In this document: positions 11,402 through 20,380 of the stretch, one piece after another | Numbering within the stretch: the stretch's first letter is position 1 | How the letters are laid out: every line of letters starts with the position of its first letter | NCBI RefSeq assembly: GCF_001042485.2 | Contig: NZ_LBMN02000036.1 | Location: 186,001-250,000, forward strand | Direction: 5' to 3' | DNA from: Bacillus paralicheniformis | Lineage (GTDB): Bacteria > Bacillota > Bacilli > Bacillales > Bacillaceae | DNA: 64,000 nt | Position numbers and translations under genes: made by a program | The notes under the pieces: model-generated | What the model saw: only the letters and a program-made list of their open reading frames with translations | Told to the model about the DNA's origin: nothing | Database searches by the model: none

Positions 11402-11419
11402 GCCTGCCCGGCGGCAGCC
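11402..11419 (-). terminator. GC-rich hairpin with T-run after ndk
   Basis: Short hairpin (CTGCC with GGCAG core, 4-base loop), followed on the minus strand by CTTTTTTCTTTTT. It is a second terminator-like structure behind the ndk terminator. Confidence 0.55.
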
Positions 11420-11436
11420 ATTCTGATCTATATAAA

Positions 11437-11460
11437 AAAATCAGCTTTTCAGCTGATTTT
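11437..11460 (-). terminator. ndk terminator
   Basis: 10-bp stem (11437-11446 with 11451-11460) with a 4-base loop, ending in a T-run on the minus strand. It begins at the ndk stop codon. Confidence 0.8.
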
Positions 11461-11906
11461 TAGTAAATCCATTGATTCATTAACTTCTCGTCTTCAACAA
11501 GTTCGTCTTCTTTAAAAAACAAGTTGATTTCGCGTGCTGCACTTTCAGGAGAATCTGAACCGTGAATGATATTTTTTCCGACAAACATGCCGAAGTCTCC
11601 GCGAATTGTTCCTGGGAGCGCTTCCTTAGGGTTCGTCTTCCCGATCAGCTGTCTGGCGACCGCGATTGCTTCTTCGCCTTCCCACACCATGGCGAATACC
11701 GGGCCTGAAGTAATAAAGTCGACAAGCTCGCCGAAAAACGGTTTGCCGTTATGTTCTTTATAATGCTCGCCTGCCGTCTCTTCTGAGACCTTCATCAGCT
11801 TGGCTCCGATTAATTGTAAGCCCTTACGTTCGAATCTTAACAAAATTTCGCCGATCAGCTGACGCTGAACGCCGTCAGGTTTTACCATCACAAAGGTTTT
11901 TTCCAT
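11460..11906 (-). CDS. ndk: Nucleoside diphosphate kinase
   Basis: 148-residue enzyme equilibrating NTPs and NDPs through a phosphohistidine. The N-terminal [19 protein letters not shown], the [11 protein letters not shown] segment and the active-site histidine in [12 protein letters not shown] are all present. It lies between hepT and cheR, the usual Bacillus order. Its 3' end runs directly into a terminator hairpin. Confidence 0.97.
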   Translation of the reverse strand: MEKTFVMVKPDGVQRQLIGEILLRFERKGLQLIGAKLMKVSEETAGEHYKEHNGKPFFGELVDFITSGPVFAMVWEGEEAIAVARQLIGKTNPKEALPGTIRGDFGMFVGKNIIHGSDSPESAAREINLFFKEDELVEDEKLMNQWIY

Positions 11907-12030
11907 AGTCGATTCTCCACCCCGCTAATATGTATAGGCTTTCAACACTACAACAGAAATATAGCATTTTTCAAACAATTAATCAATAAAGGGTGGAGAA
12001 TATTCATACTTTCGACTCATTTGTCTTTTT

Positions 12031-12993
12031 TTAGAACTTTCGTTTACCGATGTATTTCGCAATTTGACCCAGTGCCGTCCGCGCCCGGTTTTTCGGGAGC
12101 GTTTCAAGCAGTGCGAAAGCCTTATTTAAATACATTTCGCTGACTCTGAACGATTGTTCGATAGCATCGGTTTTCTTCAGTTCTTCGATCACTGGTTTGA
12201 TCTGTTCCGGAGTCGTTTCACTGTTGACCAGCATAAGCCGCGCTTTTAATTCAGGCGATTTCCGTGCATATAATACGGGAAGCGTGACATTCCCCTGAAG
12301 CAGATCACTACCCACAGGCTTGCCAAGCTCTTTTTCGCTTGAGGTGAAATCGAGGATGTCATCAATAATTTGATAGGACATGCCGACATAATAGCCAAAC
12401 CAGTACAACGTTTTATGAATGTTTTCACCCGCGCCGGCAGCAATGGCGCCTAGCTGGCAGCTCGATGCGATCAGAAGGGCTGTCTTGCGCCTGATTCTCC
12501 GCAAATAGGTTCTGAGGTTTTGCTCCATATTATATTTATCTTTGATTTGTTCAATTTCTCCAAGACAGACTTCGACAATCGCCTTGGACAAGATTTCGTG
12601 GGCTTTCGGTTCGTTTATTTTCGTCATCGCTTCAAGTGAGCGAGCGAACAAATAATCACCTGTGTACATTGCAATCCGGTTATCCCACTTCGCTTTGATA
12701 GTCGGCTGTCCCCTTCTAAGCTCCGCATCATCGATGACATCGTCGTGTACGAGCGAAGCCATATGTATCAATTCCAATGAAACAGCGACATTTTTAATTT
12801 TGTTGATATCGTATTCACCGAACATGCCGGAAAGCAGGACAAACACAGGACGAATCCGCTTGCCTCCGGCCTGCAGCAAATGCAGGCTCGCTTCACTTAG
12901 CAATGGATAGTCGGAGTGCACGGTCTTTTCAAGCTCTTTTTCTATTAATTCAATATCGTCATTTAAAAAAGAATAAAACGTTGTCAATTTCAT
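12031..12993 (-). CDS. hepT: Heptaprenyl diphosphate synthase component II (catalytic)
   Basis: 320-residue trans-prenyl synthase subunit making the C35 side chain of menaquinone-7. Both aspartate-rich motifs are present: LVHDDVIDDAELRRG (first) and QIIDDILDFTSSE (second), with the GGKRIRPVFVLL segment before them. It needs HepS, encoded two genes upstream, for activity. The hepS-menG-hepT group ties polyprenyl and quinone methylation steps together. In B. subtilis this is the gerC locus. Confidence 0.95.
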   Translation of the reverse strand: MKLTTFYSFLNDDIELIEKELEKTVHSDYPLLSEASLHLLQAGGKRIRPVFVLLSGMFGEYDINKIKNVAVSLELIHMASLVHDDVIDDAELRRGQPTIKAKWDNRIAMYTGDYLFARSLEAMTKINEPKAHEILSKAIVEVCLGEIEQIKDKYNMEQNLRTYLRRIRRKTALLIASSCQLGAIAAGAGENIHKTLYWFGYYVGMSYQIIDDILDFTSSEKELGKPVGSDLLQGNVTLPVLYARKSPELKARLMLVNSETTPEQIKPVIEELKKTDAIEQSFRVSEMYLNKAFALLETLPKNRARTALGQIAKYIGKRKF

Positions 12994-13022
12994 ATCGATT
13001 CACCCGAGTATTTCAGTAGTCA

Positions 13023-13721
13023 TCATCGCTTCAAGCCGACATGTGTAGCCGCTACGCCGCCTGTGAACGGATGATATTGAACATTTTCTAATCCAGCCTC
13101 TTCAAACAATGCAGCAAGCTCTTTCATACCAGGAAATTCCCTGGCCGATTCCTGAAGCCATGAATACTCCTTAAAGCTTTTGGCAAAGAGCTTTCCAAAC
13201 ATGGGCATAATAAAACGGAAGTACAGGAAGTACAGCTGTTTGAACCCGAACATTTCAGGCTGGGACGTCTCAAGGCATACAACCTGGCCGCCGGGTTTTA
13301 CCACGCGCGCCATCTCTTTTAATACGGTTAAATAGTCGGGAACATTGCGAAGCCCGAAGCCGATGGTGACATAGTCGAACGTATTGTCCGGGAAGGGCAG
13401 TTCCATCGCGTTGCCGTGGATCAGTTCGATCTGGCTGTAGCTGTCGGTCTTTTGTTCGGCGATGCTCAGCATGTTTTTGCTGAAATCAAGGCCCTTGATT
13501 TCCCCTGTCTCTCCGGCCGCATCAGCGAGCGCGATTGTCCAGTCGCCCGTCCCGCAGCAGACGTCAAGCGCTTTGGCTCCTTTTGGTACGTTCATGAGCT
13601 GCATCGTTTTGTCGCGCCATTTTTTATGCTGTTTAAAGCTGATGACGGAGTTCATCTGGTCGTAATTTTTATAAATCTTTTCAAACACGCCGTGTACGCG
13701 CTGTTCTTTTGACTGCACCAT
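13023..13721 (-). CDS. menG: Demethylmenaquinone methyltransferase
   Basis: 232-residue UbiE/MenG-type SAM methyltransferase, last step of menaquinone synthesis. Motifs: [17 protein letters not shown] (SAM motif I), [33 protein letters not shown] and the C-terminal [14 protein letters not shown]. It is two bases from the hepS stop and 29 bases from hepT, consistent with an operon. Older B. subtilis lists call it menH or gerCB. Confidence 0.95.
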   Translation of the reverse strand: MVQSKEQRVHGVFEKIYKNYDQMNSVISFKQHKKWRDKTMQLMNVPKGAKALDVCCGTGDWTIALADAAGETGEIKGLDFSKNMLSIAEQKTDSYSQIELIHGNAMELPFPDNTFDYVTIGFGLRNVPDYLTVLKEMARVVKPGGQVVCLETSQPEMFGFKQLYFLYFRFIMPMFGKLFAKSFKEYSWLQESAREFPGMKELAALFEEAGLENVQYHPFTGGVAATHVGLKR

Positions 13722-13723
13722 GA

Positions 13724-14509
13724 TTACCCTTCTTCCACTTTCTGATGATAAGTTCGTTTTTCAGGCCGAATTTCCTGCAGGCGTTTCAGAAGCCATTTTT
13801 GGACGGCGGGCTTTGCAGCAAGCGACTGGTTGATCGCAAGCTTGGCTTCTTCATAAGCCGCTGCAGCCAGCTGTCCGCATGAAGCCTGGTCTTCCGGAAA
13901 CTCTTTCTGTATGATCGTCTCCAGCAGCCGGGAATCTGAAGCTTTTTCTTCGGCCGCAAACCTTTTAAACACAAGAAAGTCATTGGCGGCTGTTTTCCAG
14001 TGAGGCAGGTAAAAGTGGTCGGCGAGATGGTGAAAAAGTGCAGCTTCCACTATGCTGACGCTTTTTTTCAGGCTGTCCGCATCTTTTGCGGAATGGTCGT
14101 AAATCCTGATTTTATGTTCGTTTATTTCTTTGATGGCCGCAGCGAGCGTCCGAATCATATAAATATCCTTCATACCCGATAACAGCGAGTAGTACATGCC
14201 GCTGAAATAATCACCGGCCAATACGGTCAGCTGGCGGTTTTTATAGTCGTCCTGCTTAATTGAAGCTGCGGTCGTGACTTCATCATGGGTATCAAGGGCT
14301 GTTTGAACAAGCATCGCCGTTAAGATGTAACTTTCCTTGTCAGCTTCTTTTAAATCCGTTTCCTCAAACAGAGCGTAGAAAAGAAACAGCTTATCCTCAT
14401 CAACTTTCGGCGCAGTCAAATGCTTCGCCAAATATGGATGTGAAAGCTTTTGATTCAGCTTGATTTTCAAATAAGATAATTGTCCGTAGATGTCTTGCAA
14501 AGATATCAC
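13724..14509 (-). CDS. hepS: Heptaprenyl diphosphate synthase component I
   Basis: 261-residue helical regulatory subunit of the two-component heptaprenyl diphosphate synthase. It lacks the DDxxD motifs of the catalytic partner. The segment [20 protein letters not shown] and the following [17 protein letters not shown] are family features. It is first in the hepS-menG-hepT group. It diverges more from B. subtilis than its neighbours do and is about ten residues longer. Confidence 0.92.
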   Translation of the reverse strand: MISLQDIYGQLSYLKIKLNQKLSHPYLAKHLTAPKVDEDKLFLFYALFEETDLKEADKESYILTAMLVQTALDTHDEVTTAASIKQDDYKNRQLTVLAGDYFSGMYYSLLSGMKDIYMIRTLAAAIKEINEHKIRIYDHSAKDADSLKKSVSIVEAALFHHLADHFYLPHWKTAANDFLVFKRFAAEEKASDSRLLETIIQKEFPEDQASCGQLAAAAYEEAKLAINQSLAAKPAVQKWLLKRLQEIRPEKRTYHQKVEEG

Positions 14510-14577
14510 CCTTGTCCCAAAATTCGCAGTTTTTCTTTTTGATTGATTATGTATCTTTTTTGAGCGGAGAAAGTTTA

Positions 14578-14586
14578 ATTATACCA
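14578..14586 (-). promoter_or_regulatory. Extended -10 promoter for hepS
   Basis: TGGTATAAT on the minus strand (TGnTATAAT form), 69 bases before the hepS start. No good -35 is seen, as is normal for an extended -10 promoter. Confidence 0.55.
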
Positions 14587-14625
14587 TAATATGTTGAAAG
14601 ATATTGTCTTATGCCACGCAAACGG

Positions 14626-14641
14626 CCATAAAAGGCCGGCT
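14626..14641 (-). terminator. Weak hairpin after mtrB
   Basis: CCGGCC/GGCCG type stem with a TTTTAT loop, followed by only a short T stretch. It could be a weak terminator between mtrB and hepS. Confidence 0.4.
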
Positions 14642-14643
14642 AT

Positions 14644-14880
14644 CTATTTTTTCGACTCGCTTTTCATCTCGCCGTTTGCCGTCTGAATCAGGGCCTCGCC
14701 CCGGATCTTGATCGCAGAGGTGTGCTCGGTAAACTGGCAGATCATCACCTCTCCTTTATCAAGCTTTTCTGAATGATGAAATCTTGTGTCCGTGCCTCTC
14801 GTCAGGCCGATCACGTTGACGCCGTCTTCGACGGCTTTGATAACGACAAAATCATTCGATTGATTATTGGTCATGTTCAT
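14644..14880 (-). CDS. mtrB: trp RNA-binding attenuation protein (TRAP)
   Basis: 78-residue subunit of the 11-mer ring that binds GAG/UAG triplets when loaded with tryptophan. The tryptophan-pocket and RNA-contact stretches [34 protein letters not shown] and [19 protein letters not shown] closely match the B. subtilis protein. The start is the ATG at 14878-14880 behind AGAAGGTG. A second in-frame ATG follows at 14872-14874, and the open frame upstream to 14895 is not supported. It controls the trp leader at 7.7 kb. Confidence 0.95.
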   Translation of the reverse strand: MNMTNNQSNDFVVIKAVEDGVNVIGLTRGTDTRFHHSEKLDKGEVMICQFTEHTSAIKIRGEALIQTANGEMKSESKK

Positions 14881-14901
14881 CGCACACCTTCTCATTTTTA
14901 A

Positions 14902-15471
14902 TCATGATGTTTTGATAAGCTCCAACACCTCAGAGCGAGCGGCTACATCTTGTCTAAACGTTCCTCTTACGGCTGAAGTGACAGTTTTTGAACCCGGCTT
15001 TTTCACGCCGCGCATCGTCATGCACATGTGCTCGGCTTCAACAACAACCATGACACCGTGCGGAGTCAGCGTTTCAACAATGCTGTCGGCGATTGTTGAC
15101 GTAATCCGCTCCTGCAGCTGCGGGCGCTTTGCCACCGCTTCAACGGCTCTCGCCAATTTGCTGAGCCCTGTCACTTTTCCCCCTTTAGGGATATAAGCTA
15201 CATGGGCTTTCCCGTAGAAAGGGACTAAATGGTGCTCACACATTGAATAAAAGGGAATATCTTTAACAAGAACAAGCTCTTCGTGATCCTCGCCGAAAAT
15301 CGTTTTGAAATGCTCTTTCGGATCTTCGTTTAACCCTGCAAATACTTCGGCGTACATTTTCGCGACTCTTTTCGGTGTATCAAGAAGGCCTTCACGGTTC
15401 GGATCTTCTCCGATCGCCTCCAATATTTGCCGGACAGCTTGTTCAATTTGTTCTTTGTTGATTTCTCTCAT
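14902..15471 (-). CDS. folE: GTP cyclohydrolase I
   Basis: 189-residue zinc enzyme starting folate synthesis from GTP (mtrA in the B. subtilis mtr operon). Zinc ligands are in [18 protein letters not shown] and [12 protein letters not shown], and [12 protein letters not shown] is the N-terminal family signature. The chosen ATG has GGAGGA 9 bases upstream and gives the B. subtilis-like N-terminus [13 protein letters not shown]. The frame is open to 15519 without a ribosome site. It is co-transcribed with mtrB. Confidence 0.96.
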   Translation of the reverse strand: MREINKEQIEQAVRQILEAIGEDPNREGLLDTPKRVAKMYAEVFAGLNEDPKEHFKTIFGEDHEELVLVKDIPFYSMCEHHLVPFYGKAHVAYIPKGGKVTGLSKLARAVEAVAKRPQLQERITSTIADSIVETLTPHGVMVVVEAEHMCMTMRGVKKPGSKTVTSAVRGTFRQDVAARSEVLELIKTS

Positions 15472-15509
15472 TGTTTTATATCCTCCAGAAACGCATACAT
15501 TTAATTCAG

Positions 15510-15539
15510 ATTCTAGCACACTTCAGCTTATAAAAGCAA
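15510..15539 (-). promoter_or_regulatory. folE-mtrB promoter (SigA type)
   Basis: -35 TTGCTT at 15534-15539 and -10 TAGAAT at 15510-15515, spacer 18, about 39 bases before the folE start. Confidence 0.65.
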
Positions 15540-15598
15540 AATGAAAGGTTTTTTGCTGGCAAAATGTTTTCCGTCTGAAAAAAAGCCTTAAAATTATG

Positions 15599-15623
15599 AA
15601 AAGCCCCTTTGAAAAGGGGCTTT
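15599..15623 (-). terminator. hbs terminator
   Basis: AAAGCCCCTTT/AAAGGGGCTTT hairpin with a 2-base loop and a T-run on the minus strand, about 60 bases after the hbs stop. Confidence 0.85.
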
Positions 15624-15680
15624 CCTGTGAAGAAACAACATGGTATGTATTACGCGCGAAAACGGCATATATACATACAA

Positions 15681-15959
15681 TTATTTTCCTGCTACAGCGT
15701 CTTTAAGCGCTTTACCTGGTTTGAAAGCAGGTACTTTGCTTGCAGGGATTTCGATTTCTTCACCTGTTTGAGGATTGCGTCCTTTACGAGCTGAGCGCTC
15801 ACGAACCTCAAAGTTACCAAAACCGATCAATTGAATTTTTTCACCGTTTTTAAGTGCATCTAAAATTGTATCAAAAACAGAATCAACTGCTTTAGTAGCG
15901 TCTTTTTTAGATAGTTCGCTTGCTTCTGCAACCGCATTGATTAGTTCTGTCTTGTTCAT
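15681..15959 (-). CDS. hbs: Nucleoid protein HU (HBsu)
   Basis: 92-residue DNA-bending histone-like protein. [20 protein letters not shown] starts the helical dimer domain. [20 protein letters not shown] is the arm region that wraps DNA, and it ends with [12 protein letters not shown]. The start is chosen for the perfect AGGAGGTGAAAGGC leader and the 92-residue length known for HBsu. An upstream in-frame ATG at 15992 is ignored. This is an essential, abundant gene, and its leader holds two promoter candidates. Confidence 0.97.
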   Translation of the reverse strand: MNKTELINAVAEASELSKKDATKAVDSVFDTILDALKNGEKIQLIGFGNFEVRERSARKGRNPQTGEEIEIPASKVPAFKPGKALKDAVAGK

Positions 15960-15993
15960 GCCTTTCACCTCCTCCCAAAAGGTATCAAACAAT

Positions 15994-16055
15994 AGATTAT
16001 CATCATTTCTTCACAGTTCAACCTGTTTCTATACCTGTTTGAACAGAAATTTCAA
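15994..16055 (-). promoter_or_regulatory. Tandem candidate promoters of hbs
   Basis: Proximal: TTGAAC (16016-16021) with TAATCT (15994-15999), spacer 16. Distal: TTGAAA (16050-16055) with TATAGA (16028-16033), spacer 16. B. subtilis hbs is known to use two promoters. These positions are read by eye. Confidence 0.5.
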
Positions 16056-16345
16056 ATAAATATAGAAAAGGCATTTCACGGCTTTCAGTGAAAATTTCAC
16101 TTTGAGAGGAACGTTTGTCCAGTAAAGTGAAGATTTTCTGTATGTAGATTAACACATCTGAATAACCATATCAAGCATTTTAAAGCGATGATCCCTTATT
16201 CGTCAAGGTTTAAGCAGAATGAAACGAACAAATATTCCTGTTTTTCCTTTTTTAATCATAATCTTTCCTATATTTCCAGCCGCTTGCCCCTGCCGTCTCA
16301 ATCCCTTTCACGGCGCCTGTTCATCCTGTTTCAGGCATGAAAAAA
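16056..16345. other. Intergenic stretch between spoIVA and hbs
   Basis: Part of the roughly 420-base gap between the hbs start and the spoIVA stop. Apart from the hbs promoters and the spoIVA terminator at its two ends, no gene, repeat or structured RNA was recognised. Confidence 0.6.
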
Positions 16346-16370
16346 AGACCTCCCGTATGATAAGAGGCCT
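16346..16370 (-). terminator. spoIVA terminator
   Basis: AGGCCTC/GAGGTCT stem with an 11-base loop, followed by seven T on the minus strand, directly after the spoIVA stop codon. Confidence 0.75.
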
Positions 16371-16376
16371 TCCCTT

Positions 16377-17855
16377 TTATAAGATGATCGCAATCAAGCC
16401 GCCTGATCCTTCATTGATGATGCGCTCGAGCGTCTCCTTCAGCTTATATCTTGCATTTTCAGGCATGAGGGACAGCTTCGCCTGAATCCCTTCTCTGACG
16501 ATGGAGCTCAGGCTCCTTCCGAAAATGTCGGAATTCCAGATTGACAGCGGATCATCCTCAAAGTCCTGCATTAAATAGCGGACAAGCTCTTCGCTCTGCT
16601 TCTCTGTTCCGATGATTGGCGCAAACTCGCTCTCCACATCGACTTTGATCATATGAATCGACGGCGCCACCGCTTTCAGGCGGACTCCGAATCTTGACCC
16701 CTGCCTGATGATTTCCGGTTCATCAAGGCTCATATCGGTTAATGCGGGAGCAGCGATTCCATAACCGGTTTGTTTCACCATTTTCAACGCATCTGATACT
16801 TGATCATATTCGGTCTTGGCATGGGCAAAATCCTGCATGAGCTGAAGGAGGTGATCCTTTCCTCTGATTTCAACGCCGACGACTTCCCTCAAAATTTCAT
16901 CGTACAGGTAATCCGGCGCGTACAAATCGATTTCGGCGATCCCCTGGCCCATTTCTATTCCGGCGAGGCTGGCGCACTCGATAAAATCAAATTCGCTGAA
17001 GTGTCCGACGACGCGGTCGACATCTCTCAGTCTTTTAATATCTTTGACGGTTTCTTTAACGGAATCTTGATAGTTTTCCCTGAGCCAATGATTCTCTTTT
17101 AATACCATGACCCAGCTCGGAAGATTGACGTTGACTTCGAGTACAGGGAATTCGTAAAGCGCTTCTCTGAGAACGCTCAGAACGTCCGCTTCCCTCATGC
17201 TTTCAACGCTCATCGCCAGCACCGGAATGTCGTATTTCTCCATCAGCTCTTGCCTGAGCGCTTCCGTTTCCGGATGGTACGGCCTTACGGAATTGATGAC
17301 CATGATAAATGGTTTTCCAACCTCTTTTAATTCATCGATCACCCGTTCTTCAGCCTCGATATAATCCTGTCTGGCGATTTCTCCAATCGTGCCGTCAGTC
17401 GTAATCACAACACCGATGGTGGAGTGTTCCTGGATGACTTTTCTCGTGCCGATTTCGGCAGCTTCGTGAAACGGAATCGGCTCTTCATACCAAGGAGTGT
17501 TGATCATTCTCGGCCCGTTTTCATCCTCGTATCCCTTTGCTCCGGGTACAGTATAGCCGACACAGTCGACAAGCCTTATATTCACATCGAGTCCGTCACT
17601 GACATGAACTGACATTGCCTGATTCGGAACAAACTTCGGTTCAGTTGTCATAATGGTTTTGCCAGCGGCACTTTGGGGGAGCTCATCTTGTGCGCGCGCC
17701 CGGTCTGCTTCATTGTTGATATTCGGGAGCACCACTAGCTCCATAAATTTTTTGATAAACGTAGATTTTCCTGTACGTACAGCTCCTACGACACCTAAGT
17801 ATATATCGCCTCCTGTTCGTTCAGCGATATCCTTGAAAATATCGACCTTTTCCAA
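16377..17855 (-). CDS. spoIVA: Stage IV sporulation protein A, spore coat basement ATPase
   Basis: 492-residue cytoskeletal-type ATPase that polymerises on the mother-cell side of the forespore membrane and anchors coat and cortex assembly. The Walker A motif GAVRTGKST is near residue 30. The C-terminal GGLIAIIL needed for localisation is conserved. The start is a TTG at 17853-17855 behind GGAGGGGATCAC, giving the known 492-residue length. An upstream ATG at 17888 is not supported. A SigE-type promoter lies upstream. Confidence 0.96.
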   Translation of the reverse strand: MEKVDIFKDIAERTGGDIYLGVVGAVRTGKSTFIKKFMELVVLPNINNEADRARAQDELPQSAAGKTIMTTEPKFVPNQAMSVHVSDGLDVNIRLVDCVGYTVPGAKGYEDENGPRMINTPWYEEPIPFHEAAEIGTRKVIQEHSTIGVVITTDGTIGEIARQDYIEAEERVIDELKEVGKPFIMVINSVRPYHPETEALRQELMEKYDIPVLAMSVESMREADVLSVLREALYEFPVLEVNVNLPSWVMVLKENHWLRENYQDSVKETVKDIKRLRDVDRVVGHFSEFDFIECASLAGIEMGQGIAEIDLYAPDYLYDEILREVVGVEIRGKDHLLQLMQDFAHAKTEYDQVSDALKMVKQTGYGIAAPALTDMSLDEPEIIRQGSRFGVRLKAVAPSIHMIKVDVESEFAPIIGTEKQSEELVRYLMQDFEDDPLSIWNSDIFGRSLSSIVREGIQAKLSLMPENARYKLKETLERIINEGSGGLIAIIL

Positions 17856-17925
17856 GTGATCCCCTCCCGGACTTCCAATCCTTTTCAATTTTTTACTTCT
17901 TCATCAATCAAAAACAGGACACTAT

Positions 17926-17955
17926 AGTGTATGACGTTGTCCTATTTCAATATGA
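17926..17955 (-). promoter_or_regulatory. SigE promoter of spoIVA
   Basis: -35 TCATATT (17949-17955) and -10 CATACACT (17926-17933) with a 15-base spacer. Both boxes match the SigE consensus almost exactly, in agreement with known mother-cell expression of spoIVA. Confidence 0.85.
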
Positions 17956-17992
17956 CAGCTTAGGGAAATTTTTTCGGCATGCATGAAAAAAC

Positions 17993-18022
17993 CTTTCTCC
18001 TCATTGTATGCTGAGGAGAAAG
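17993..18022 (-). terminator. yphF terminator
   Basis: 11-bp perfect stem (CTTTCTCCTCA/TGAGGAGAAAG), 8-base loop, followed by a T-run on the minus strand. Confidence 0.85.
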
Positions 18023-18056
18023 ATTCATGACTGATACTTGCATTTTGACCGATATT

Positions 18057-18773
18057 CTATTCGAGAAAAACAGGTTCCTGTTTGTCATTCACTGTATACT
18101 TTACCGAAAACGCTGGAACAAAAGGCGTCTCTTTCCACATCAAATCCTGAATTTCCTCACCCGGCTTTACCGTTTTTTTCGACCGCTTTATCAGGTTGGC
18201 CAAATCCACTCGGTAATCCACTTGAATGTCGCCTTTTTCATCGACGAGAAGCGGCAGAGAGGTGCCGGAAAGCGGACTCGTGACAGAAGGCGCCTCTTTC
18301 AGTCCGAGCTTTTCATGGTCAAGCATGAATAAGTGATTGGATACGACTTTTTTATACGGTGGATACTTGTGCTGATCTTTATACATTTCGACCCGAAGCT
18401 TTAGCTCTCTGATCATTTCCGACATTTTTATATCAATGAGCTTGACCGTCGGCTTTTTTTCTACATCGACAAGAACGTACAAGTACTCTCCGCCGCTTTC
18501 ATAGGAAGTACCCGGCGGCTCAGCCATATACCGGGGGGACAGCCTGTTAAAATCGATAGGGTATTTTTGATAGATTGGAACGCTCATATCCCTTGTCTTA
18601 ATCGGCAGAAGCCCTCCCGTCGCCTCCCTGAATTCATCAACGGCCGCCTGCACTTCTTTGAGCTGGTGCTGATACGGCACGCTGTTTTTCGCCTTTCTTT
18701 CTTCAGGGTACAAACAGCCGCTTAGCATGATTGCGGTCAATACAGTAACAAGTAGTGCGTTTACGATTTTCAT
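18057..18773 (-). CDS. yphF: YphF-like lipoprotein
   Basis: 238 residues, function unknown. The N-terminus [20 protein letters not shown] is a lipoprotein signal peptide ending in the lipobox LSGC, so the mature protein should be attached to the outer face of the membrane. The rest is hydrophilic and mixed alpha/beta, with no motif I recognise. It lies between spoIVA and yphE as in B. subtilis, followed by a strong terminator. Confidence 0.85.
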   Translation of the reverse strand: MKIVNALLVTVLTAIMLSGCLYPEERKAKNSVPYQHQLKEVQAAVDEFREATGGLLPIKTRDMSVPIYQKYPIDFNRLSPRYMAEPPGTSYESGGEYLYVLVDVEKKPTVKLIDIKMSEMIRELKLRVEMYKDQHKYPPYKKVVSNHLFMLDHEKLGLKEAPSVTSPLSGTSLPLLVDEKGDIQVDYRVDLANLIKRSKKTVKPGEEIQDLMWKETPFVPAFSVKYTVNDKQEPVFLE

Positions 18774-18795
18774 ATGAATCTTCCTTTTTTATGCT

Positions 18796-18999
18796 TTATT
18801 CGTTGACGGGACCGCTGAAGACGACAAAAAAGACGATCACGCCGGAGATGAGCATACATGTATAGGCGACGAACGACGTGAGCACTTTTAAAAAACGGTT
18901 TTTAAATTTATATCTGCTTATGTATATGGCAATCACCGCTAAGAACATCAGGCCCATTGATCCCAAGGCAAACCACATTTTTAACAGACCGACATTCAC
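18796..18999 (-). CDS. yphE: Small membrane protein YphE
   Basis: 67-residue protein with two predicted membrane helices (about residues 9-27 and 38-61) separated by a short basic loop (SRYKFKNRF). It matches the B. subtilis YphE position between yphF and gpsA and, from memory, the DUF2768 family. Function unknown. AGGAGGG upstream supports the start at 18999. Confidence 0.8.
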   Translation of the reverse strand: MNVGLLKMWFALGSMGLMFLAVIAIYISRYKFKNRFLKVLTSFVAYTCMLISGVIVFFVVFSGPVNE

Positions 19000-19119
19000 A
19001 TTGAAGCCCTCCTTCTACCTTTTCTTGTGATGTAAGCGTTATATTTCATTTTATATAAGAAAAACCAGAAGTTCAACAGCTTTTCCAATATTTCGAAACG
19101 GAAAAAACCGCAAAAAAAA

Positions 19120-19150
19120 CCTGAAGCAAAGAGGGGGGCTTTGCTTCAGG
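19120..19150 (-). terminator. gpsA terminator
   Basis: 12-bp perfect stem (CCTGAAGCAAAG/CTTTGCTTCAGG), followed by eight T on the minus strand, about 175 bases after the gpsA stop. Confidence 0.85.
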
Positions 19151-19324
19151 CATAACGATTGTGACTATATAACCCAATTGGTAAGATACAGCTCTTCCAG
19201 ACTTCGATTCTATTTTATGCAAGTCTTCGGACAAATGTATCCTCTCTTGCCTAAGTCTCCAAAATGTTTCGGTTTTTTTAAAACGAACTTAGAGGAGAGT
19301 ATAAAGCAGTTGGTGATGGAGTGG
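19151..19324. other. Uncharacterised 3' region of the gpsA transcript
   Basis: 174 bases between the gpsA stop and its terminator. On the plus strand it holds AATTGGTA and CTTCGATTC strings that resemble tRNA D- and T-loops, but at a distance about 12 bases too short for a tRNA. On the minus strand an open frame with a TTG preceded by GAGAGG runs through the region. Neither reading is convincing as a gene. The stretch is longer than a typical 3' end. Confidence 0.4.
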
Positions 19325-20365
19325 TCATTTCATTTGATTTTCAAATGTGTTCACAAGATCTTCCATCTCGTGTGTTTTGACTCTCGCCATCAATGATTCG
19401 ACTGCCGTCTCAACTTTTTCGCCGTCAAACAATACTTTGTGCAATGCCTCGGTAATCGGCATTTTCACATCAAATTTCTTTGAAAGCTGATAAGCGGCTT
19501 TTGTCGTGCGGACCCCCTCAACGACCATCCCCATTTCTTCCAGAACTTCATCCAGTTTGAAGCCTTTACCCAGCATATTACCGGCTCGCCAATTTCGTGA
19601 ATGGACGCTCGTGCAGGTGACGATCAAATCTCCGATTCCTGTAAGCCCCGAGAATGTCAGCGGGTTTCCGCCCATTTTCGTGCCGAGTCGGGCGATCTCT
19701 GCCAAGCCCCTTGTAATCAGCGCGGCTTTCGCATTATCTCCGTACCCCAAACCGTCTGTAATGCCCGCGGCAAGCGCAATGACGTTTTTCAGCGCGCCGC
19801 CGATCTCTACGCCGATCATATCCGGATTGGTATACACGCGGAAATTCTGATTCATAAACATATCCTGGATCGCCTGTGCCGATTCAATGCTGCTGTCGGC
19901 AGATACGGTTACCGTCGTCGGGTGTCTTAAACCGACTTCTTCCGCATGGCTCGGCCCGGAGAGAACGACGATGTCCTCCCTTAATTCAGCCGGAATTTCC
20001 TCTTTCATCATTTCAGAAATGCGGAGCAGCGTGTCAGGCTCAATTCCTTTTGAAACATGTACAAAAATCGCCTTTTGGTCGATGAAGGAAACAGCCTGTG
20101 CGAGAACTTCGCGGATCGCTTTTGTCGGAACGGCGACGATGATCGTCTTGACATCGGCCACTGCAGCTTCAAGATCTGTTGTGGCATGCACGTTTTCAGA
20201 AAGTTTGACACCCGGCAGATAATCTTTGTTTTCATGGTGTTCATTGATTTGCTGAATCAGTTCTTCACGATGGCCCCAAATGCACACATCGTACTGGTTG
20301 TCCGCCAAAACGAGCGCCAAGGCTGTTCCCCAGCTTCCGGCTCCCAAAATCGATACTTTTGTCAT
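19325..20365 (-). CDS. gpsA: Glycerol-3-phosphate dehydrogenase [NAD(P)+]
   Basis: 346-residue enzyme making sn-glycerol 3-phosphate for phospholipid synthesis. The Rossmann motif [20 protein letters not shown] opens the protein. [12 protein letters not shown], the catalytic-lysine region [15 protein letters not shown] and [16 protein letters not shown] follow. It lies 15 bases downstream of der, probably co-transcribed. Length is normal. The C-terminus ends in ENQMK. Confidence 0.97.
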   Translation of the reverse strand: MTKVSILGAGSWGTALALVLADNQYDVCIWGHREELIQQINEHHENKDYLPGVKLSENVHATTDLEAAVADVKTIIVAVPTKAIREVLAQAVSFIDQKAIFVHVSKGIEPDTLLRISEMMKEEIPAELREDIVVLSGPSHAEEVGLRHPTTVTVSADSSIESAQAIQDMFMNQNFRVYTNPDMIGVEIGGALKNVIALAAGITDGLGYGDNAKAALITRGLAEIARLGTKMGGNPLTFSGLTGIGDLIVTCTSVHSRNWRAGNMLGKGFKLDEVLEEMGMVVEGVRTTKAAYQLSKKFDVKMPITEALHKVLFDGEKVETAVESLMARVKTHEMEDLVNTFENQMK

Positions 20366-20380
20366 TTTTACTACACCTCT

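Noticed and set aside
16219..16485. Plus-strand frame upstream of and inside spoIVA
   Set aside because: No ribosome site; the 3' half is antisense to the conserved C-terminus of SpoIVA and it crosses the spoIVA terminator.
19151..19250. A true tRNA after gpsA
   Set aside because: Only D- and T-loop-like strings were found; no acceptor stem, no anticodon arm and wrong spacing.
19178..19396. 72-codon plus-strand frame overlapping the end of gpsA
   Set aside because: TTG start without a ribosome site, overlaps a certain gene, and ends inside gpsA.
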